This document shows, in pieces, positions 33,649 to 44,910 of a stretch of DNA of 64,000 nucleotides; positions within the stretch are counted from its first letter, which is position 1, and each line of letters begins with the position of its first letter. The stretch comes from Arthrobacter sp. efr-133-TYG-118 (GTDB taxonomy: Bacteria; Actinomycetota; Actinomycetes; Actinomycetales; Micrococcaceae): positions 1 to 64,000 of the forward strand of contig NZ_JARVRH010000009.1 of NCBI RefSeq assembly GCF_030209755.1, given 5' to 3'. Under the pieces are notes generated by a model that saw only the letters and a list, made by a program, of their open reading frames with translations, made no database searches and was not told the DNA's origin. Position numbers and translations under genes: made by a program.

Positions 33649-34344
33649 CTAGGCGACCGTGACAAATACGTGCGAGGCAACCTCGGGCGGCAGTTCCAGC
33701 GCGCCGTCGATATTGGGCACGCGAACGGAGATGTACTCCCCCACACGTTCCAGGGAAACACTGGCGCCGGGCCGGATTCCGCCCTCGTCCAGCTGGACCA
33801 GAAGTTCCGGTTCCACCTGGATCGGTTCAGCCAGCCGGCTGACGGTGACCCGGTTTTCAGGTGAGTATTCGTTCATCGCGTCAAGTAGGTTGACCACGCC
33901 ATCCGTAAAGGCGTGGGACGCGACTCCACCGAGCGCTTCAAGTCCGGGAATGGGGTTGCCATAGGGCGATTCGGTGGGGTGGTCCAGAAGCTCGTAGAGC
34001 CGCCGTTCCACGCGCTCACTCATGACATGCTCCCAGCGGCAGGCTTCATCGTGGACGTAGGCCCAGTCCAGTCCGATGACATCTGCCAGGAGCCGTTCGG
34101 CGAGCCGGTGCTTGCGCATCACCTCGGTGGCGCGTTTCCGGCCCGTTTCAGTCAGCTCAAGGTGCCGGTCGTTGGACACAATCACCAGGCCGTCGCGCTC
34201 CATCCGTCCGATCGTCTGGGAAACGGTGGGGCCGGAGTGCCGCAAGCGCTCGGCGATGCGTGCGCGAAGAGCCACGATGTTCTCTTCTTCAAGCTCCAAA
34301 ATGGTCCGAAGATACATCTCAGTGGTATCGATCAGATCCGTCAT
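33649..34344 (-). CDS. ideR: DtxR/IdeR-type iron-dependent repressor
   Basis: A 231-residue metal-dependent repressor with an N-terminal winged HTH, a dimerisation/metal domain and a C-terminal SH3-like domain. Counting from [10 protein letters not shown], the DtxR metal ligands fall at the same numbers: M10, C102, E105 and H106 for site 2, and H79, E83 and H98 for site 1. This indicates an Fe(II) sensor rather than MntR. The start is therefore set at 34344, not at the longer frame to 34386. Its likely targets include the siderophore-interacting gene at 54515. Confidence 0.93.
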   Translation of the reverse strand: MTDLIDTTEMYLRTILELEEENIVALRARIAERLRHSGPTVSQTIGRMERDGLVIVSNDRHLELTETGRKRATEVMRKHRLAERLLADVIGLDWAYVHDEACRWEHVMSERVERRLYELLDHPTESPYGNPIPGLEALGGVASHAFTDGVVNLLDAMNEYSPENRVTVSRLAEPIQVEPELLVQLDEGGIRPGASVSLERVGEYISVRVPNIDGALELPPEVASHVFVTVA

Positions 34345-35825
<1,481 letters not shown>

Positions 35826-35846
35826 GGGACTGCCGCGTTCGCGCGG

Positions 35847-37217
35847 TCAGGACTGGTCGGCGTCGTCCGGGTCGGGATCCCGGGCGGCGCGACCCCGTTT
35901 AACAGCACCGTCCCCTTTAAAGGCGTTAACAGCGCCGTCGGCTTTAGCTGGACCCGCCCCGTGGGACTCAATGCGTAAGAACCGCATCCCGCGGGCGCTG
36001 CTATCGAAACGGAGCCGCAGCCGGCGCGCGCGGATGATCCACACGATGCCGACGACGGCGGTGCTCGCGCCCGCCGCGGCGGCCACGCCCACAGCCCATC
36101 GGGGTCCGGCCACGTTGGACACCCATCCGACGAACGGTGCACCGATGGGCGTTCCACCCATGAAGATGGCCATGTAGAGTGCCATGACCCTGCCGCGCAT
36201 GACAGGTTCCGTGGTGGACTGCACGTAGCCGTTGGCGCTCGTGATCATGGTCAGGGCAAACAGTCCGCAGGGAATCAGGGCCAAGGCAAACATGGTGTAA
36301 CTCGGCGCCAGGGCGGCAAGTCCGCTCGCGAGGCCGAACCCGCCCGCCGCCGCGAAGATGAGCCGCATCCGTGGCCGCCCGCGCCGGGCGGCCAGCAACG
36401 CTCCTGCGACGGAGCCGATCGCCATGACTGAGTTGAGCAGCCCGAATGCTCCCGCGTCCATGCCGAACTCCGTGCCGACCATGGCTGCGATGAAGAGGAC
36501 GAAGTTCAGGCCGAACGTGCCCATGATGAAAATCGCGACGAGGACAACCACAATGTCCGGGCGATTGCGGACATAGCGAAGCCCTTCACGGATGCGGCCC
36601 CTGCCCGCGGCAGCCCGGGGCTGGAGGCGCAAGGAGGAGAGAGGGATGGCCCGGATCGCGCCAAGCATTGCGAGGAAGGTCAGGGTATTGGTCATGAATA
36701 CCCAGCCCGGCCCCACAGCAACCGTCAGCACGCCGGCCACGGCGGGACCGATCATGCGGGCCACGTTGAAGGATGCGCTGTTCAATGCAACGGCGTTGGA
36801 AAGATAGTCGTCCTTGACCAGCTCCGACACGAACGTCTGGCGAACCGGGGCGTCAAGTGCCGAGACAACGCCAAGCAAGAGCGCGAACACATAGACATGC
36901 CACAACTGCGCGGCACCGCTTAGGACCAGCAGTCCCAAGCCAGTGCTCAGGACCGCCATGGCCGATTGGGTCATGACCAGGAGCCTGCGCCGGCTGTAGC
37001 GGTCGGCAAGCAGTCCGGCCCACGGGGCCAGGAAAAGCTGCGGGCCCAGTTGGAGGGCCAAGGTCACGCCCATCGCGCCGGCATCGTGGTTGCTCAGATG
37101 GGCGAAGACCAGCCAGTCCTGTGCCGTCCGTTGCATCCACGTGCCGACGTTGGAAATGAGGGCACCAATGAACCAAATGCGGTAGTTGGGGACACCCAGC
37201 GATTTGAAGGTGGACAT
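35847..37217 (-). CDS. MFS exporter (EntS/MFS_3-like)
   Basis: A 456-residue 12-helix transporter of the major facilitator superfamily, MFS_3 type, with NVGTWMQRTAQDWLV in helix 1, the ADRYSRRRLL loop motif and DAPVRQTFVSELV. The C-terminal 60 residues are charged and contain two copies of a (D)GAV(N/K) element, an unusual tail. It probably exports small molecules or siderophores. It is convergent with serC (21 bp) and downstream of DUF3027 by 44 bp. Confidence 0.9.
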   Translation of the reverse strand: MSTFKSLGVPNYRIWFIGALISNVGTWMQRTAQDWLVFAHLSNHDAGAMGVTLALQLGPQLFLAPWAGLLADRYSRRRLLVMTQSAMAVLSTGLGLLVLSGAAQLWHVYVFALLLGVVSALDAPVRQTFVSELVKDDYLSNAVALNSASFNVARMIGPAVAGVLTVAVGPGWVFMTNTLTFLAMLGAIRAIPLSSLRLQPRAAAGRGRIREGLRYVRNRPDIVVVLVAIFIMGTFGLNFVLFIAAMVGTEFGMDAGAFGLLNSVMAIGSVAGALLAARRGRPRMRLIFAAAGGFGLASGLAALAPSYTMFALALIPCGLFALTMITSANGYVQSTTEPVMRGRVMALYMAIFMGGTPIGAPFVGWVSNVAGPRWAVGVAAAAGASTAVVGIVWIIRARRLRLRFDSSARGMRFLRIESHGAGPAKADGAVNAFKGDGAVKRGRAARDPDPDDADQS

Positions 37218-37261
37218 CAGTTTCCACCTTCACGAAATTCACTCGCCGGGTCCGCCAAGGG

Positions 37262-37852
37262 TTAGTCGGCCTCGATGTCGTCGGCGTCGTCGCTCTCTTG
37301 TTCGTCACCGGAGGCGGCGGCGTCCTCATCGGAGGGGCCGCCGTCGTCCTCGACAACGGGGACGCCGGCTTCCTCCGCCAATTCTTCGGCTTCGGTAGCC
37401 TCGTCCTCCGGACGGACGCGCTTTGCCCACGGCACCCATTCAGGAGCGAGGATGGAGTCCTCCGACGGCAGCAGGCCAAGCTCGCTGACCGTGACCACTT
37501 TGGAGCGCGAGTTGCGGGTCACGACGGCGTACCACTGCCAGCCACCGTAGCCGGCCAGCCGCGATTCGAACAGGTGCGTGACGACGCGTTCGCCTTCGGA
37601 GCGCGCGGCAATATGCGGTCCGATCTCACCCGGTTTGGCAATGGTCTCCACCGCGTTCCGGGCGACGTCGACGGCGGCGGCCAGGAAAGCGTCCGGCTTG
37701 CCGACGCGCCACACAGGAATGCCGGTGCGGGGTTTCGCCGTTGCCGGCTTCCGCTCAGCACCGGGACCAGCCGTTCCAGCCGTTCCAGCAGTTACAGCAG
37801 CGGCATCAATTCCGGCCACTTCAGGACTGGCTTCAGCGGATTCCGATGTCAT
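37262..37852 (-). CDS. DUF3027 family protein
   Basis: A 196-residue soluble protein. The N-terminus is Ala/Thr/Gly-rich; the conserved core runs from KPDAFLAAAVDVARNAV to GYGGWQWYAVVTRNSRSKVVTVSELGLLPSEDSILAPEWVPWAKRVRPED. The last 45 residues are highly acidic (Glu/Asp). The family has no known function and is typically found, as here, next to a cold-shock-domain gene in actinobacteria. The start is ATG 37852, 7 bp after the cold-shock gene. Confidence 0.88.
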   Translation of the reverse strand: MTSESAEASPEVAGIDAAAVTAGTAGTAGPGAERKPATAKPRTGIPVWRVGKPDAFLAAAVDVARNAVETIAKPGEIGPHIAARSEGERVVTHLFESRLAGYGGWQWYAVVTRNSRSKVVTVSELGLLPSEDSILAPEWVPWAKRVRPEDEATEAEELAEEAGVPVVEDDGGPSDEDAAASGDEQESDDADDIEAD

Positions 37853-37859
37853 GGGAGGT

Positions 37860-38243
37860 TTAGGCTTCCAGCTCGTCGGCAACCTTGCGCAGGGCTGCAG
37901 CGATGGCCTTGCCCTTGGCACCCTCAGGGTACTTGCCTGCGGACAACGTGCCAGAGAGGTTGTCCAGGACAGATACAAGATCCTGGACTACCGGAGCGAG
38001 CTCGCGGGCATTCATGCGCTTGGCTTTGGCGATGGATGGCAACTTGTCCAGCACGCGGAGGCCCAGCGCCTGGGCGCCCCGGCGACCGTCGGCGACTCCG
38101 AACTCAACCCGGGTGCCAGCCTTGAGGTCCGCTACGCCTTCGGGCAGTGCGGATTTGGGCAGAAACACTTCCTGGCCGTCCTCTGCCGCGAGGAATCCAA
38201 AGCCTTTTTCCTTGTCATACCACTTGACCTTGCCGGTGGGCAC
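37860..38243 (-). CDS. Cold-shock domain protein with C-terminal extension
   Basis: A 127-residue RNA/DNA chaperone. The N-terminal cold-shock domain has KVKWYDKEKGFGFL (RNP1) and EVFLPKSAL (RNP2-like, with Phe-Leu replacing FVH). A helical C-terminal half (about 70-127) is absent from the short CspA form at 52235. The start is GTG 38243, with AAGAAGG upstream. It is operonic with DUF3027. Its role is probably in translation or stress adaptation. Confidence 0.9.
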   Translation of the reverse strand: MPTGKVKWYDKEKGFGFLAAEDGQEVFLPKSALPEGVADLKAGTRVEFGVADGRRGAQALGLRVLDKLPSIAKAKRMNARELAPVVQDLVSVLDNLSGTLSAGKYPEGAKGKAIAAALRKVADELEA

Positions 38244-38487
38244 GTAATCAACCTTCTTCGTTCTGACTTGCGAGACACAGCCGGCGCGCCACCGCATCCG
38301 CAGGATACTGCGGGAATAGGGGTAACTGCCTGGACCATGTTGGTCTATTGCTTCAAGGTTATCCTGCCCGGCCGCGGATTCGCGCTTTGAGACCCCCGCA
38401 GGCAGGTCCCGCCGCCTTTTGTCCGCAACGAGACTGCGCCCTGGCCTGGAACAGGGGATGCGGCCCGGGGCTGTTAGCGTTGCTTCC

Positions 38488-38703
38488 ATGATTCCCCACG
38501 ACTTCCGCCGCCCGCTCACGATCGTCGCCGCGGTCGTCGCAGTCCTTTCCCTGGCGGCCGTAGCCGCCGTCATGGCCGTCGCTTTCGCCAACGGCGTGGC
38601 ACCGGTCTGGGTCACGTCCACCGCTCTCTACGGGCTGCCGCTCGCCTTCATTTTGATGGCTGCGTTGGTGGTTGACTCTGTCTGGGCACGCCGTCGCCAA
38701 TGA
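38488..38703 (+). CDS. Small two-TM membrane protein
   Basis: A 71-residue protein starting at ATG 38488 (MIPHDFRRPLTIVAAVVAVL), with two hydrophobic helices and a basic ARRRQ end. No family is recognised. It is divergent from the cold-shock gene and about 50 bp upstream of the helicase-associated gene, with which it may be cotranscribed. Confidence 0.65.
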   Translation: MIPHDFRRPLTIVAAVVAVLSLAAVAAVMAVAFANGVAPVWVTSTALYGLPLAFILMAALVVDSVWARRRQ

Positions 38704-38752
38704 GCAGCCGGAAAGCCCGACGGCGGACCCGGCTGGCTGTAACGTTGAACTG

Positions 38753-41215
38753 ATGTCCCTTATTCGCGCGCTCAGCAAGGAACTGGAAGCGCGCAGCGAT
38801 GATTCGCTGCGGGCCCTGTTTGCCGCGCGGCCGGACCTCATCTCCCCCGTGGTCCCGGACTTCGCTGCACTCGCGGCGCGGGCAAGTGCCCGGGTCAGCG
38901 TGCAGCGCGCCCTGGAACGGCTCAACAAACCGGAGATGCAGGTACTGGAGACACTCCACCTGTGCACCAACACCGACACTGGCCACAGCGTCTCCGCGGC
39001 GGGACTGAAGAAGTGCATCAACGGCGCCACCCTTGCCGCCCTCGAGCCGATCCTTAACAAGCTCCAGGAACTGGCCCTCATCCACCGCGCCGATCCGCCG
39101 GCCACGGTGCACAATCCAGGCCGGCAGCGCTTCTACTTGCCGGTGGGCAGCCTCAAGGACGTCATCGGCATCTACCCGGCCGGTTTGGGCCGTAGCTACA
39201 CCGAGTTGGTGCGGCTGCAACCGGCCTTCGCCCAGCGCGTGGTGCATCTCGTTGCCGAACTCCACCAGAGCGGCGCCAATATCCTGGCCGCCACGACGCC
39301 CATGGACGCGGCGCTGGCGCTGCAACGTTGGACATCGACACCGGAGAACCTCCAGCACATCCTGTCCGAGGCACCCGTACGGACGCGTCCCCTTTTGAAC
39401 AAGTTCGGCAGCTGGGCCATGGGCGCCGTTCCCCAAGCCCAGCGCAAGGCTTCCGTCCTCCATGAAGGCCGCGACGTCGGTCCCGTGGACTGGCTCTTGG
39501 CCCGCGGCTTGCTTGTTCCCCTGGACGCCGGCCACGTTGAACTCCCGCACAGCGTCGGCCTGTCCCTGCGCGGCGGCGCGATCGTGGACCACTTCACGTT
39601 GAAGCCTCCCGTGCCCGAACTGGGCCAAACGAGTGCTGCCTTGCGCCGGAACGCCGCCATGGGTGCCATCGCCGAAGCGCTCCGGCTGGTGGGTGAACTC
39701 CTGTACGCGGTCCGCGAGCAGCCGGTGGTTACCCTGCGCAGCGGAGGGGTCGGCGTGCGTGAACTCAAACGCCTGGCCGACAGCCTCCGCCTGGGGTTGT
39801 CCGAGACCGCCCTGATCCTTGAGCTCAGTGCCTTGTCCGGATTGCTGCGCCTCGACGTAGACAGTTCCACCTGGGTGCAGCCGCCGTCGGTGGAATGGCT
39901 CACTCTTCCCCGCCAGGAACAGTGGCTCTGGCTGGTCAACGCATGGCTCGCCAGCGAGCGCGCTCCTTCCCTCGTGGGACAAACCCTCTCCGGACCTGCC
40001 ACAACGGCACCGCGATCCGGCTCTCCGGCAGGTTCCATCAATGCCTTGTCCGCCGAGGCCCAGCGCCCTGACGCCCCGTTGGTCCGCAAACGGATCCTGG
40101 AGATCCTCGAAGAGCTCACCCTCGAGGTGGAAGCACCGGACGGCAAGGCTCCGGTGCTCAACGCCGAAGCCGTCATGGAACGCGCGGAATGGGCCCAGCC
40201 CCGCATGTCGCGGCGGTTCAGCTCCCTTGTCCGCGGCATTCTGCACGAAGCCGAACTCCTGGGGCTCATGGGCTCGGGCGCCCTGACCCAGCTTGGTTCG
40301 GCGATCGCCACCGAACAGCCCGAGCTGGCGCTCAGCATCCTGGGCGAACACTTGCCCGCCGCGGTCAACCATGTCCTGCTCCAAGCAGACCTGACCGCCG
40401 TCGCCCCGGGGTACCTGGCACCTGAACTGAGCGAAAAACTGCTCTTGATTGCCGACGCCGAAGGCCAAGGACCGGCCACGATCTTCCGCTTCTCCGGGGA
40501 TTCGATCCGGCGCGCGCTGGACGCGGGCCAGGACGCGGAAACCATCCTCGCGTTCCTCCGCACCCACTCCGCCACTGACGTTCCCCAGCCGCTCCGGTAC
40601 TTGATCAAGGACATCGCCTCGAGGCACGGCCGGCTGCGGGTCGCCAGCAGCCCCAGTTTCATCCAAAGCGACGACGAGGCCGCCATCGCCGAGCTCGTTC
40701 GGGAGCCGGGAGCCGCAAGCCTGGGACTTGTCCGGATTGCCCCCACAGTACTCACCTCCGCCGCGAGCCCCCGGGAGACCGCGAGGGTGCTGCGCGAGCT
40801 GGGACTCTCGCCTGCCGTGCAGGAGGCGGAGACCGCCGTCGTGCGCTATAAAAGGACGACGGCGGTGGCCGGGGGCGTCCGCCCCGTCTACACGGCGCCC
40901 CGCATAGCACCGCCGGACGACGACGTCGACGCCCAGCTCGCGGTCCTGAGGCACCATCGCGCGGTCCACGGCGAAATGACCGGTGAGGCTGCAACACAAT
41001 TGGGACTCGAAACCCTGCAGAGGGCCATCCGGCTGAAGCAAGCGGTCACCATGAACGTGGTGGACGGCCTGGGGAATTCCAATACCGAAACCGTTGTTCC
41101 GGTATCAGTGTCGGGAGGGCGCGTCAGGGTGTTCGACGCCGCCAGGGATACCGAAAGAGTCTTGTCCATCCATCGCATCATCGATGTGGAGCCCGCGGGC
41201 GATCCGCGCAAGTGA
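38753..41215 (+). CDS. Helicase-associated domain protein (XPB partner)
   Basis: An 820-residue soluble, mainly helical protein beginning SLIRALSKELEARSDDSLRALFAARPDL. The C-terminal third (about 560-690) matches the helicase-associated (Helicase_C_3) domain, with QPLRYLIKDIASRHGRLRV, and the end resembles a WYL-like regulatory stretch (AVTMNVVDGLGNSNTETVVPVSVSGGRVRVFD). It lacks Walker motifs, so it is not itself an ATPase. It is always next to XPB in actinobacteria, here 10 bp upstream, and probably acts with it in DNA repair or transcription-coupled processes. Confidence 0.88.
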   Translation: MSLIRALSKELEARSDDSLRALFAARPDLISPVVPDFAALAARASARVSVQRALERLNKPEMQVLETLHLCTNTDTGHSVSAAGLKKCINGATLAALEPILNKLQELALIHRADPPATVHNPGRQRFYLPVGSLKDVIGIYPAGLGRSYTELVRLQPAFAQRVVHLVAELHQSGANILAATTPMDAALALQRWTSTPENLQHILSEAPVRTRPLLNKFGSWAMGAVPQAQRKASVLHEGRDVGPVDWLLARGLLVPLDAGHVELPHSVGLSLRGGAIVDHFTLKPPVPELGQTSAALRRNAAMGAIAEALRLVGELLYAVREQPVVTLRSGGVGVRELKRLADSLRLGLSETALILELSALSGLLRLDVDSSTWVQPPSVEWLTLPRQEQWLWLVNAWLASERAPSLVGQTLSGPATTAPRSGSPAGSINALSAEAQRPDAPLVRKRILEILEELTLEVEAPDGKAPVLNAEAVMERAEWAQPRMSRRFSSLVRGILHEAELLGLMGSGALTQLGSAIATEQPELALSILGEHLPAAVNHVLLQADLTAVAPGYLAPELSEKLLLIADAEGQGPATIFRFSGDSIRRALDAGQDAETILAFLRTHSATDVPQPLRYLIKDIASRHGRLRVASSPSFIQSDDEAAIAELVREPGAASLGLVRIAPTVLTSAASPRETARVLRELGLSPAVQEAETAVVRYKRTTAVAGGVRPVYTAPRIAPPDDDVDAQLAVLRHHRAVHGEMTGEAATQLGLETLQRAIRLKQAVTMNVVDGLGNSNTETVVPVSVSGGRVRVFDAARDTERVLSIHRIIDVEPAGDPRK

Positions 41216-41225
41216 GGAAGCAATA

Positions 41226-42869
41226 GTGAGCGACGGTCCGCTGATCGTACAGAGCGACAAAACCATCCTGCTGGAAGTCGACCACGAGCTCGCTACCGAG
41301 GCACGGCATGCGATTGCGGCGTTCGCCGAGCTGGAGCGCGCCCCTGAACACATCCACAGCTACCGGCTCACCCCTTTGGGCCTATGGAATGCACGGGCCG
41401 CAGGACTGGACGCCGAAAAAGTCCTCGACACGCTCCTGCGCTACTCCCGTTTCCCGGTGCCGCACTCATTGCTGATCGACATTGAAGAGACGATGTCCCG
41501 CTACGGCCGCTTGCGCCTCGAAAAGGACCCGCAGCACGGATTGGTCATGCGTACCACCGACTACCCCGTACTCGAGGAAGTCATCCGGGCCAAGAAAATC
41601 GCACCCTTGCTGGGACCGAGGATCGACGGCGAAACCGTGGTGGTGCACTCCTCCCAGCGGGGACAGCTCAAGCAATTGTTGCTCAAGCTTGGCTGGCCGG
41701 CCGAAGACCTCGCCGGCTACGTGGACGGCACTCCACACCTAATCGCCCTGAACGAAGACGGCTGGCACTTGCGGCCGTACCAGAAGCTTGCCACGGAGAA
41801 CTTCTGGGCGGGCGGCAGCGGCGTCGTGGTGCTGCCCTGTGGTGCGGGCAAGACCTTGGTGGGGGCCGCAGCCATGGCTACCAGCTCCACCACCACGCTG
41901 ATCCTGGTGACCAACACGGTGGCGGCCCGGCAATGGAAGGACGAACTCCTCAAGCGGACGTCGCTCACGGAGGAGGAGATCGGCGAGTATTCGGGCGCGG
42001 TCAAGGAAGTACGGCCCGTCACGATCGCCACCTACCAGGTCCTGACCACGAAACGCGGAGGCCTTTACCCGCACCTGGAACTCGTGGACGGGCACGACTG
42101 GGGACTCATCATCTACGACGAGGTCCATCTCCTGCCGGCTCCGATCTTCCGGATGACAGCGGACCTCCAGGCGCGGCGGCGTCTGGGACTCACTGCGACG
42201 CTTGTGCGTGAGGATGGTCGCGAAGGCGAGGTCTTCAGTTTGATCGGCCCCAAGCGCTACGACGCACCGTGGAAAGACATCGAAGCCCAGGGCTACATTG
42301 CGCCGGCGGACTGCGTGGAGGTCCGGGTGGACCTGCCCCGGGACGAGCGCGTCGCCTACGCGATGGCAGAAGATGCTGACAAGTACCGGCTCTGCGCAAC
42401 GTCGGAGACCAAGACCCACTTGGTGGAGCAGCTCGTGGCCCTGCACCAAGGCGAGCAGCTGCTGGTGATAGGCCAGTACATCGACCAGTTGGATGAGATC
42501 GGCGAGCGCTTGGACGCTCCCGTGATCAAGGGCGATACCACTGTGAAGGTGCGGCAGAAGCTGTTCGATGCCTTCCGCGCCGGTGATATCAAGACCCTCG
42601 TGGTGTCCAAAGTGGCCAACTTCTCGATCGACCTGCCCGAGGCCTCCGTGGCGATCCAGGTATCTGGATCTTTCGGTTCCCGCCAGGAAGAGGCTCAACG
42701 ATTGGGGCGCCTGCTTCGCCCCAAGCAGGACGGCCGTGCTGCACGCTTCTACTCCTTGGTGGCCCGGGACACCCTCGACCAGGACTTTGCCGCCAAAAGG
42801 CAGCGCTTCCTCGCCGAACAGGGCTACGCCTACCGGATCATGGACGCCAAGGACGTACCCGCCGGGTAG
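41226..42869 (+). CDS. DNA repair helicase XPB
   Basis: A 547-residue superfamily 2 helicase, the bacterial XPB. It has an N-terminal damage-recognition-like domain (1-180), then motif I LPCGAGKTLVGAA, motif II DEVH, motif III GLTATLVREDGRE and the C-terminal helicase domain with QVSGSFGSRQEEAQRLGRLLRPK (motif VI). The start is GTG 41226. It unwinds DNA 3' to 5' and is thought to serve in excision repair. It follows its helicase-associated partner by 10 bp. Confidence 0.95.
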   Translation: MSDGPLIVQSDKTILLEVDHELATEARHAIAAFAELERAPEHIHSYRLTPLGLWNARAAGLDAEKVLDTLLRYSRFPVPHSLLIDIEETMSRYGRLRLEKDPQHGLVMRTTDYPVLEEVIRAKKIAPLLGPRIDGETVVVHSSQRGQLKQLLLKLGWPAEDLAGYVDGTPHLIALNEDGWHLRPYQKLATENFWAGGSGVVVLPCGAGKTLVGAAAMATSSTTTLILVTNTVAARQWKDELLKRTSLTEEEIGEYSGAVKEVRPVTIATYQVLTTKRGGLYPHLELVDGHDWGLIIYDEVHLLPAPIFRMTADLQARRRLGLTATLVREDGREGEVFSLIGPKRYDAPWKDIEAQGYIAPADCVEVRVDLPRDERVAYAMAEDADKYRLCATSETKTHLVEQLVALHQGEQLLVIGQYIDQLDEIGERLDAPVIKGDTTVKVRQKLFDAFRAGDIKTLVVSKVANFSIDLPEASVAIQVSGSFGSRQEEAQRLGRLLRPKQDGRAARFYSLVARDTLDQDFAAKRQRFLAEQGYAYRIMDAKDVPAG

Positions 42870-42902
42870 GGGCTGGCAACTTAGGGGCTGGGCAACGTCG
42901 CG

Positions 42903-43130
42903 CTAGGCCACCAGCTGGTGTGCGCGCTCCTGTTGCTGCGCTGCTTGCAGCACGACGACATCGACGACAGCCCAGGAGTCCTCGTCCTTGAGCTGTGCAT
43001 CGGCGAAGCGTTCGGCGGCGGGGCGGTCGTTGAATTCCTCGTGCTCGATGCGTCCAGAGAGCGTATCCAGGTAGCTGACGTGGAATTCGACGTTTTGAAT
43101 TTCAACGCGTGATTCTTGTTTGTTTTCCAT
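42903..43130 (-). CDS. Small conserved-looking protein, function unknown
   Basis: A 75-residue soluble protein (MENKQESRVEIQNVEFHVSYLDTL) with an alternating beta pattern, then helices AAERFADAQL and QAAQQQERA. It looks like a real protein by codon use and composition, but I recognise no family. It is convergent with XPB (33 bp) and divergent from nothing nearby; lysG lies upstream on the same strand after 91 bp. Confidence 0.6.
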   Translation of the reverse strand: MENKQESRVEIQNVEFHVSYLDTLSGRIEHEEFNDRPAAERFADAQLKDEDSWAVVDVVVLQAAQQQERAHQLVA

Positions 43131-43221
43131 GGCTCAAGTGTGGATCGGGGCTCCGACAATTTAGGACTGGGCCCGCGGCGTGTTGGCTTTTGGCCGGGAA
43201 CGTTGCCTCGGGCCCGCTTGT

Positions 43222-44130
43222 TCACGCCCTGCGCAGCACTTCCGCGGCGGTGCTCCGGACCGCCTCAGTCACGGCGTCCAGGATCCGCGACGGTGTCCGC
43301 CACCGTTGCCAGTACAAGGGAACGTCCAACGGCCGCTCGGGCGCGAGTTCCACCAAATATCCATCGGCTATGTCCCGGCCGCATTGCGGTTCAGGCAGCA
43401 ATCCCCACCCAAGCCCCAGGCGGATGGCCTCGGCAAACTCCTGGCTGGACGGAACGTAGTGCCGCGGCCCTGCCGGTTCCATCCCACGCCCCGCACCGCC
43501 CAGGAGTTCCAGGAAACGGTGCTGGTACTCATCCTTGCGGTCGAAGTCCACGGCCGGAGCCGCGCTCAGCGAGGCGACATCGACGCCGTCAGGAAGCCAC
43601 CGCACCCTGAATTCCGGAGTGGTGACGGCACGGTATCGCATGCTCCCCAGCGGCTCCACCCGGCAGCCCTGCACCGGCTCGGGAGTCGCGGTCACGGCGG
43701 CCATTACCGTTCCGGCGCGCAGCATGGACGTTGAATACTGCTCGTCGTCCCGGTGAAGATCAAAGACGGCGTTCAGCTCCTCGGGGACCCTGGTAAGGGC
43801 CTTGAGGAACCAGACCGACAAGGAATCCGCGTTGACCACGATCGGAACCGAGACCATCGGCGATTCGCCCGGCAGGCCCAGTTCCAGTTCGGCGTCGGCC
43901 TCCAACTGGGCGAGCTGCCGCGCCAGCCTGAGCACCACGTGTCCCGACTCCGTGGCCTGGACCGGATTGCTGCGCTGCAGCAATACCCTGCCGGATGCTT
44001 GTTCAAGCGCCTTGAGGCGCTGGGAGACCGCCGACGGCGTGATGTTCAGTGATCGGGCAGCGGCGTCGAGCGTACCTTCCGTGAGCACGGCGGCGAAGGT
44101 GTGCAACTGTTCAGAAGAGAATCTGGCCAT
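43222..44130 (-). CDS. lysG: LysR-type regulator LysG/ArgP
   Basis: A 302-residue LysR-family activator with an N-terminal winged HTH (TLDAAARSLNITPSAVSQRLKALEQASGRVLL) and a substrate-binding domain. The features LPGESPMVSVPIVVNADSLSVWFL and the arrangement beside a LysE exporter identify the LysG/ArgP branch, which senses lysine, arginine or related basic amino acids and activates the exporter. The 69-bp divergent gap contains CTTA-N7-TAAG (44140-44154) and AT-rich symmetrical sequence suitable for LysG binding. Confidence 0.92.
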   Translation of the reverse strand: MARFSSEQLHTFAAVLTEGTLDAAARSLNITPSAVSQRLKALEQASGRVLLQRSNPVQATESGHVVLRLARQLAQLEADAELELGLPGESPMVSVPIVVNADSLSVWFLKALTRVPEELNAVFDLHRDDEQYSTSMLRAGTVMAAVTATPEPVQGCRVEPLGSMRYRAVTTPEFRVRWLPDGVDVASLSAAPAVDFDRKDEYQHRFLELLGGAGRGMEPAGPRHYVPSSQEFAEAIRLGLGWGLLPEPQCGRDIADGYLVELAPERPLDVPLYWQRWRTPSRILDAVTEAVRSTAAEVLRRA

Positions 44131-44199
44131 AAGACAATCTTACGATGCCTAAGAATATTTAGCTGGACTAATGTAGAAGGCGAAACCTAGCCTCGAAGT

Positions 44200-44835
44200 A
44201 TGAACTCCCCCGATGTTTTCCACGCTGCAGGCCTGGGCCTCGGCACAGGCCTTGCCCTCATTGTTGCCATAGGCGCCCAAAATGCTTTCGTCCTCCGGCA
44301 AGGAATCCGTGGCGAACATATCGGAGCAATCGTTGCCGTGTGCGCCATCTCGGACGCCGTGCTCATCGCGGCCGGGGTACTCGGCACCGGCGCCCTGCTC
44401 ACCGCGGCGCCTGCCGCCGTCGTCGTTCTCCGCTATGTCGGTGCGGCATTCCTGGTCACGTACGGCGTGATGGCGGCACGGCGGATCCTCAAGCCGCAAG
44501 CGCTCATGTCCGCTGAGCCCGGGCCTTCGGGTGCCGGCCGAAGCGGACTGGCGGCAGCTCTGGCAACTGTCATGGCACTGACGTGGCTCAACCCCCACGT
44601 CTACCTGGACACCGTATTGCTGCTGGGATCCGTGGCGAACGCGCAAGGGCCCGGGCTGCAGTGGTGGTTCGGCGCCGGAGCCATGCTGGGCAGTATTCTT
44701 TGGTTCTGTTCACTCGGGTTCGGCGCGAAACTGCTCCGTGGTTTCTTTGCGCGCCCGGCGTCCTGGCGGGTCCTCGACGGCGGGATTGCCGTCACTATGG
44801 TGGGACTCGGCGTCGGGCTGGCTCTCGGCAGTTAG
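44200..44835 (+). CDS. lysE: LysE/ArgO basic amino-acid exporter
   Basis: A 211-residue membrane protein with six helices of the LysE superfamily. GLGLGTGLALIVAIGAQNAFVLRQGIRGEH and TWLNPHVYLDT are the diagnostic motifs. It exports lysine or arginine when internal levels rise. It is divergent from lysG, its predicted activator. Confidence 0.94.
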   Translation: MNSPDVFHAAGLGLGTGLALIVAIGAQNAFVLRQGIRGEHIGAIVAVCAISDAVLIAAGVLGTGALLTAAPAAVVVLRYVGAAFLVTYGVMAARRILKPQALMSAEPGPSGAGRSGLAAALATVMALTWLNPHVYLDTVLLLGSVANAQGPGLQWWFGAGAMLGSILWFCSLGFGAKLLRGFFARPASWRVLDGGIAVTMVGLGVGLALGS

Positions 44836-44889
44836 CCCGGGCCTACAACCACGACACCCCGATAATTCTCACAACAAGCATCCAGTCAA

Positions 44890-44906
44890 CTCCCAGAAAC
44901 TGGGAG
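44890..44906 (+). promoter_or_regulatory. Hairpin over the ribosome site of the response-regulator gene
   Basis: CTCCCAG-AAA-CTGGGAG is a perfect 7-bp hairpin whose 3' arm contains the GGGAG ribosome site, 4 nt before the ATG at 44911. It could limit translation, or serve as a palindromic operator at DNA level. A GATAAT -10-like box lies at 44861-44866. Confidence 0.55.
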
Positions 44907-44910
44907 CATC

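Noticed and set aside
38648..41041. A 797-codon minus-strand ORF opposite the helicase-associated gene
   Set aside because: Composition is typical of a shadow frame in high-GC DNA; the plus-strand gene has a recognised domain and a partner.
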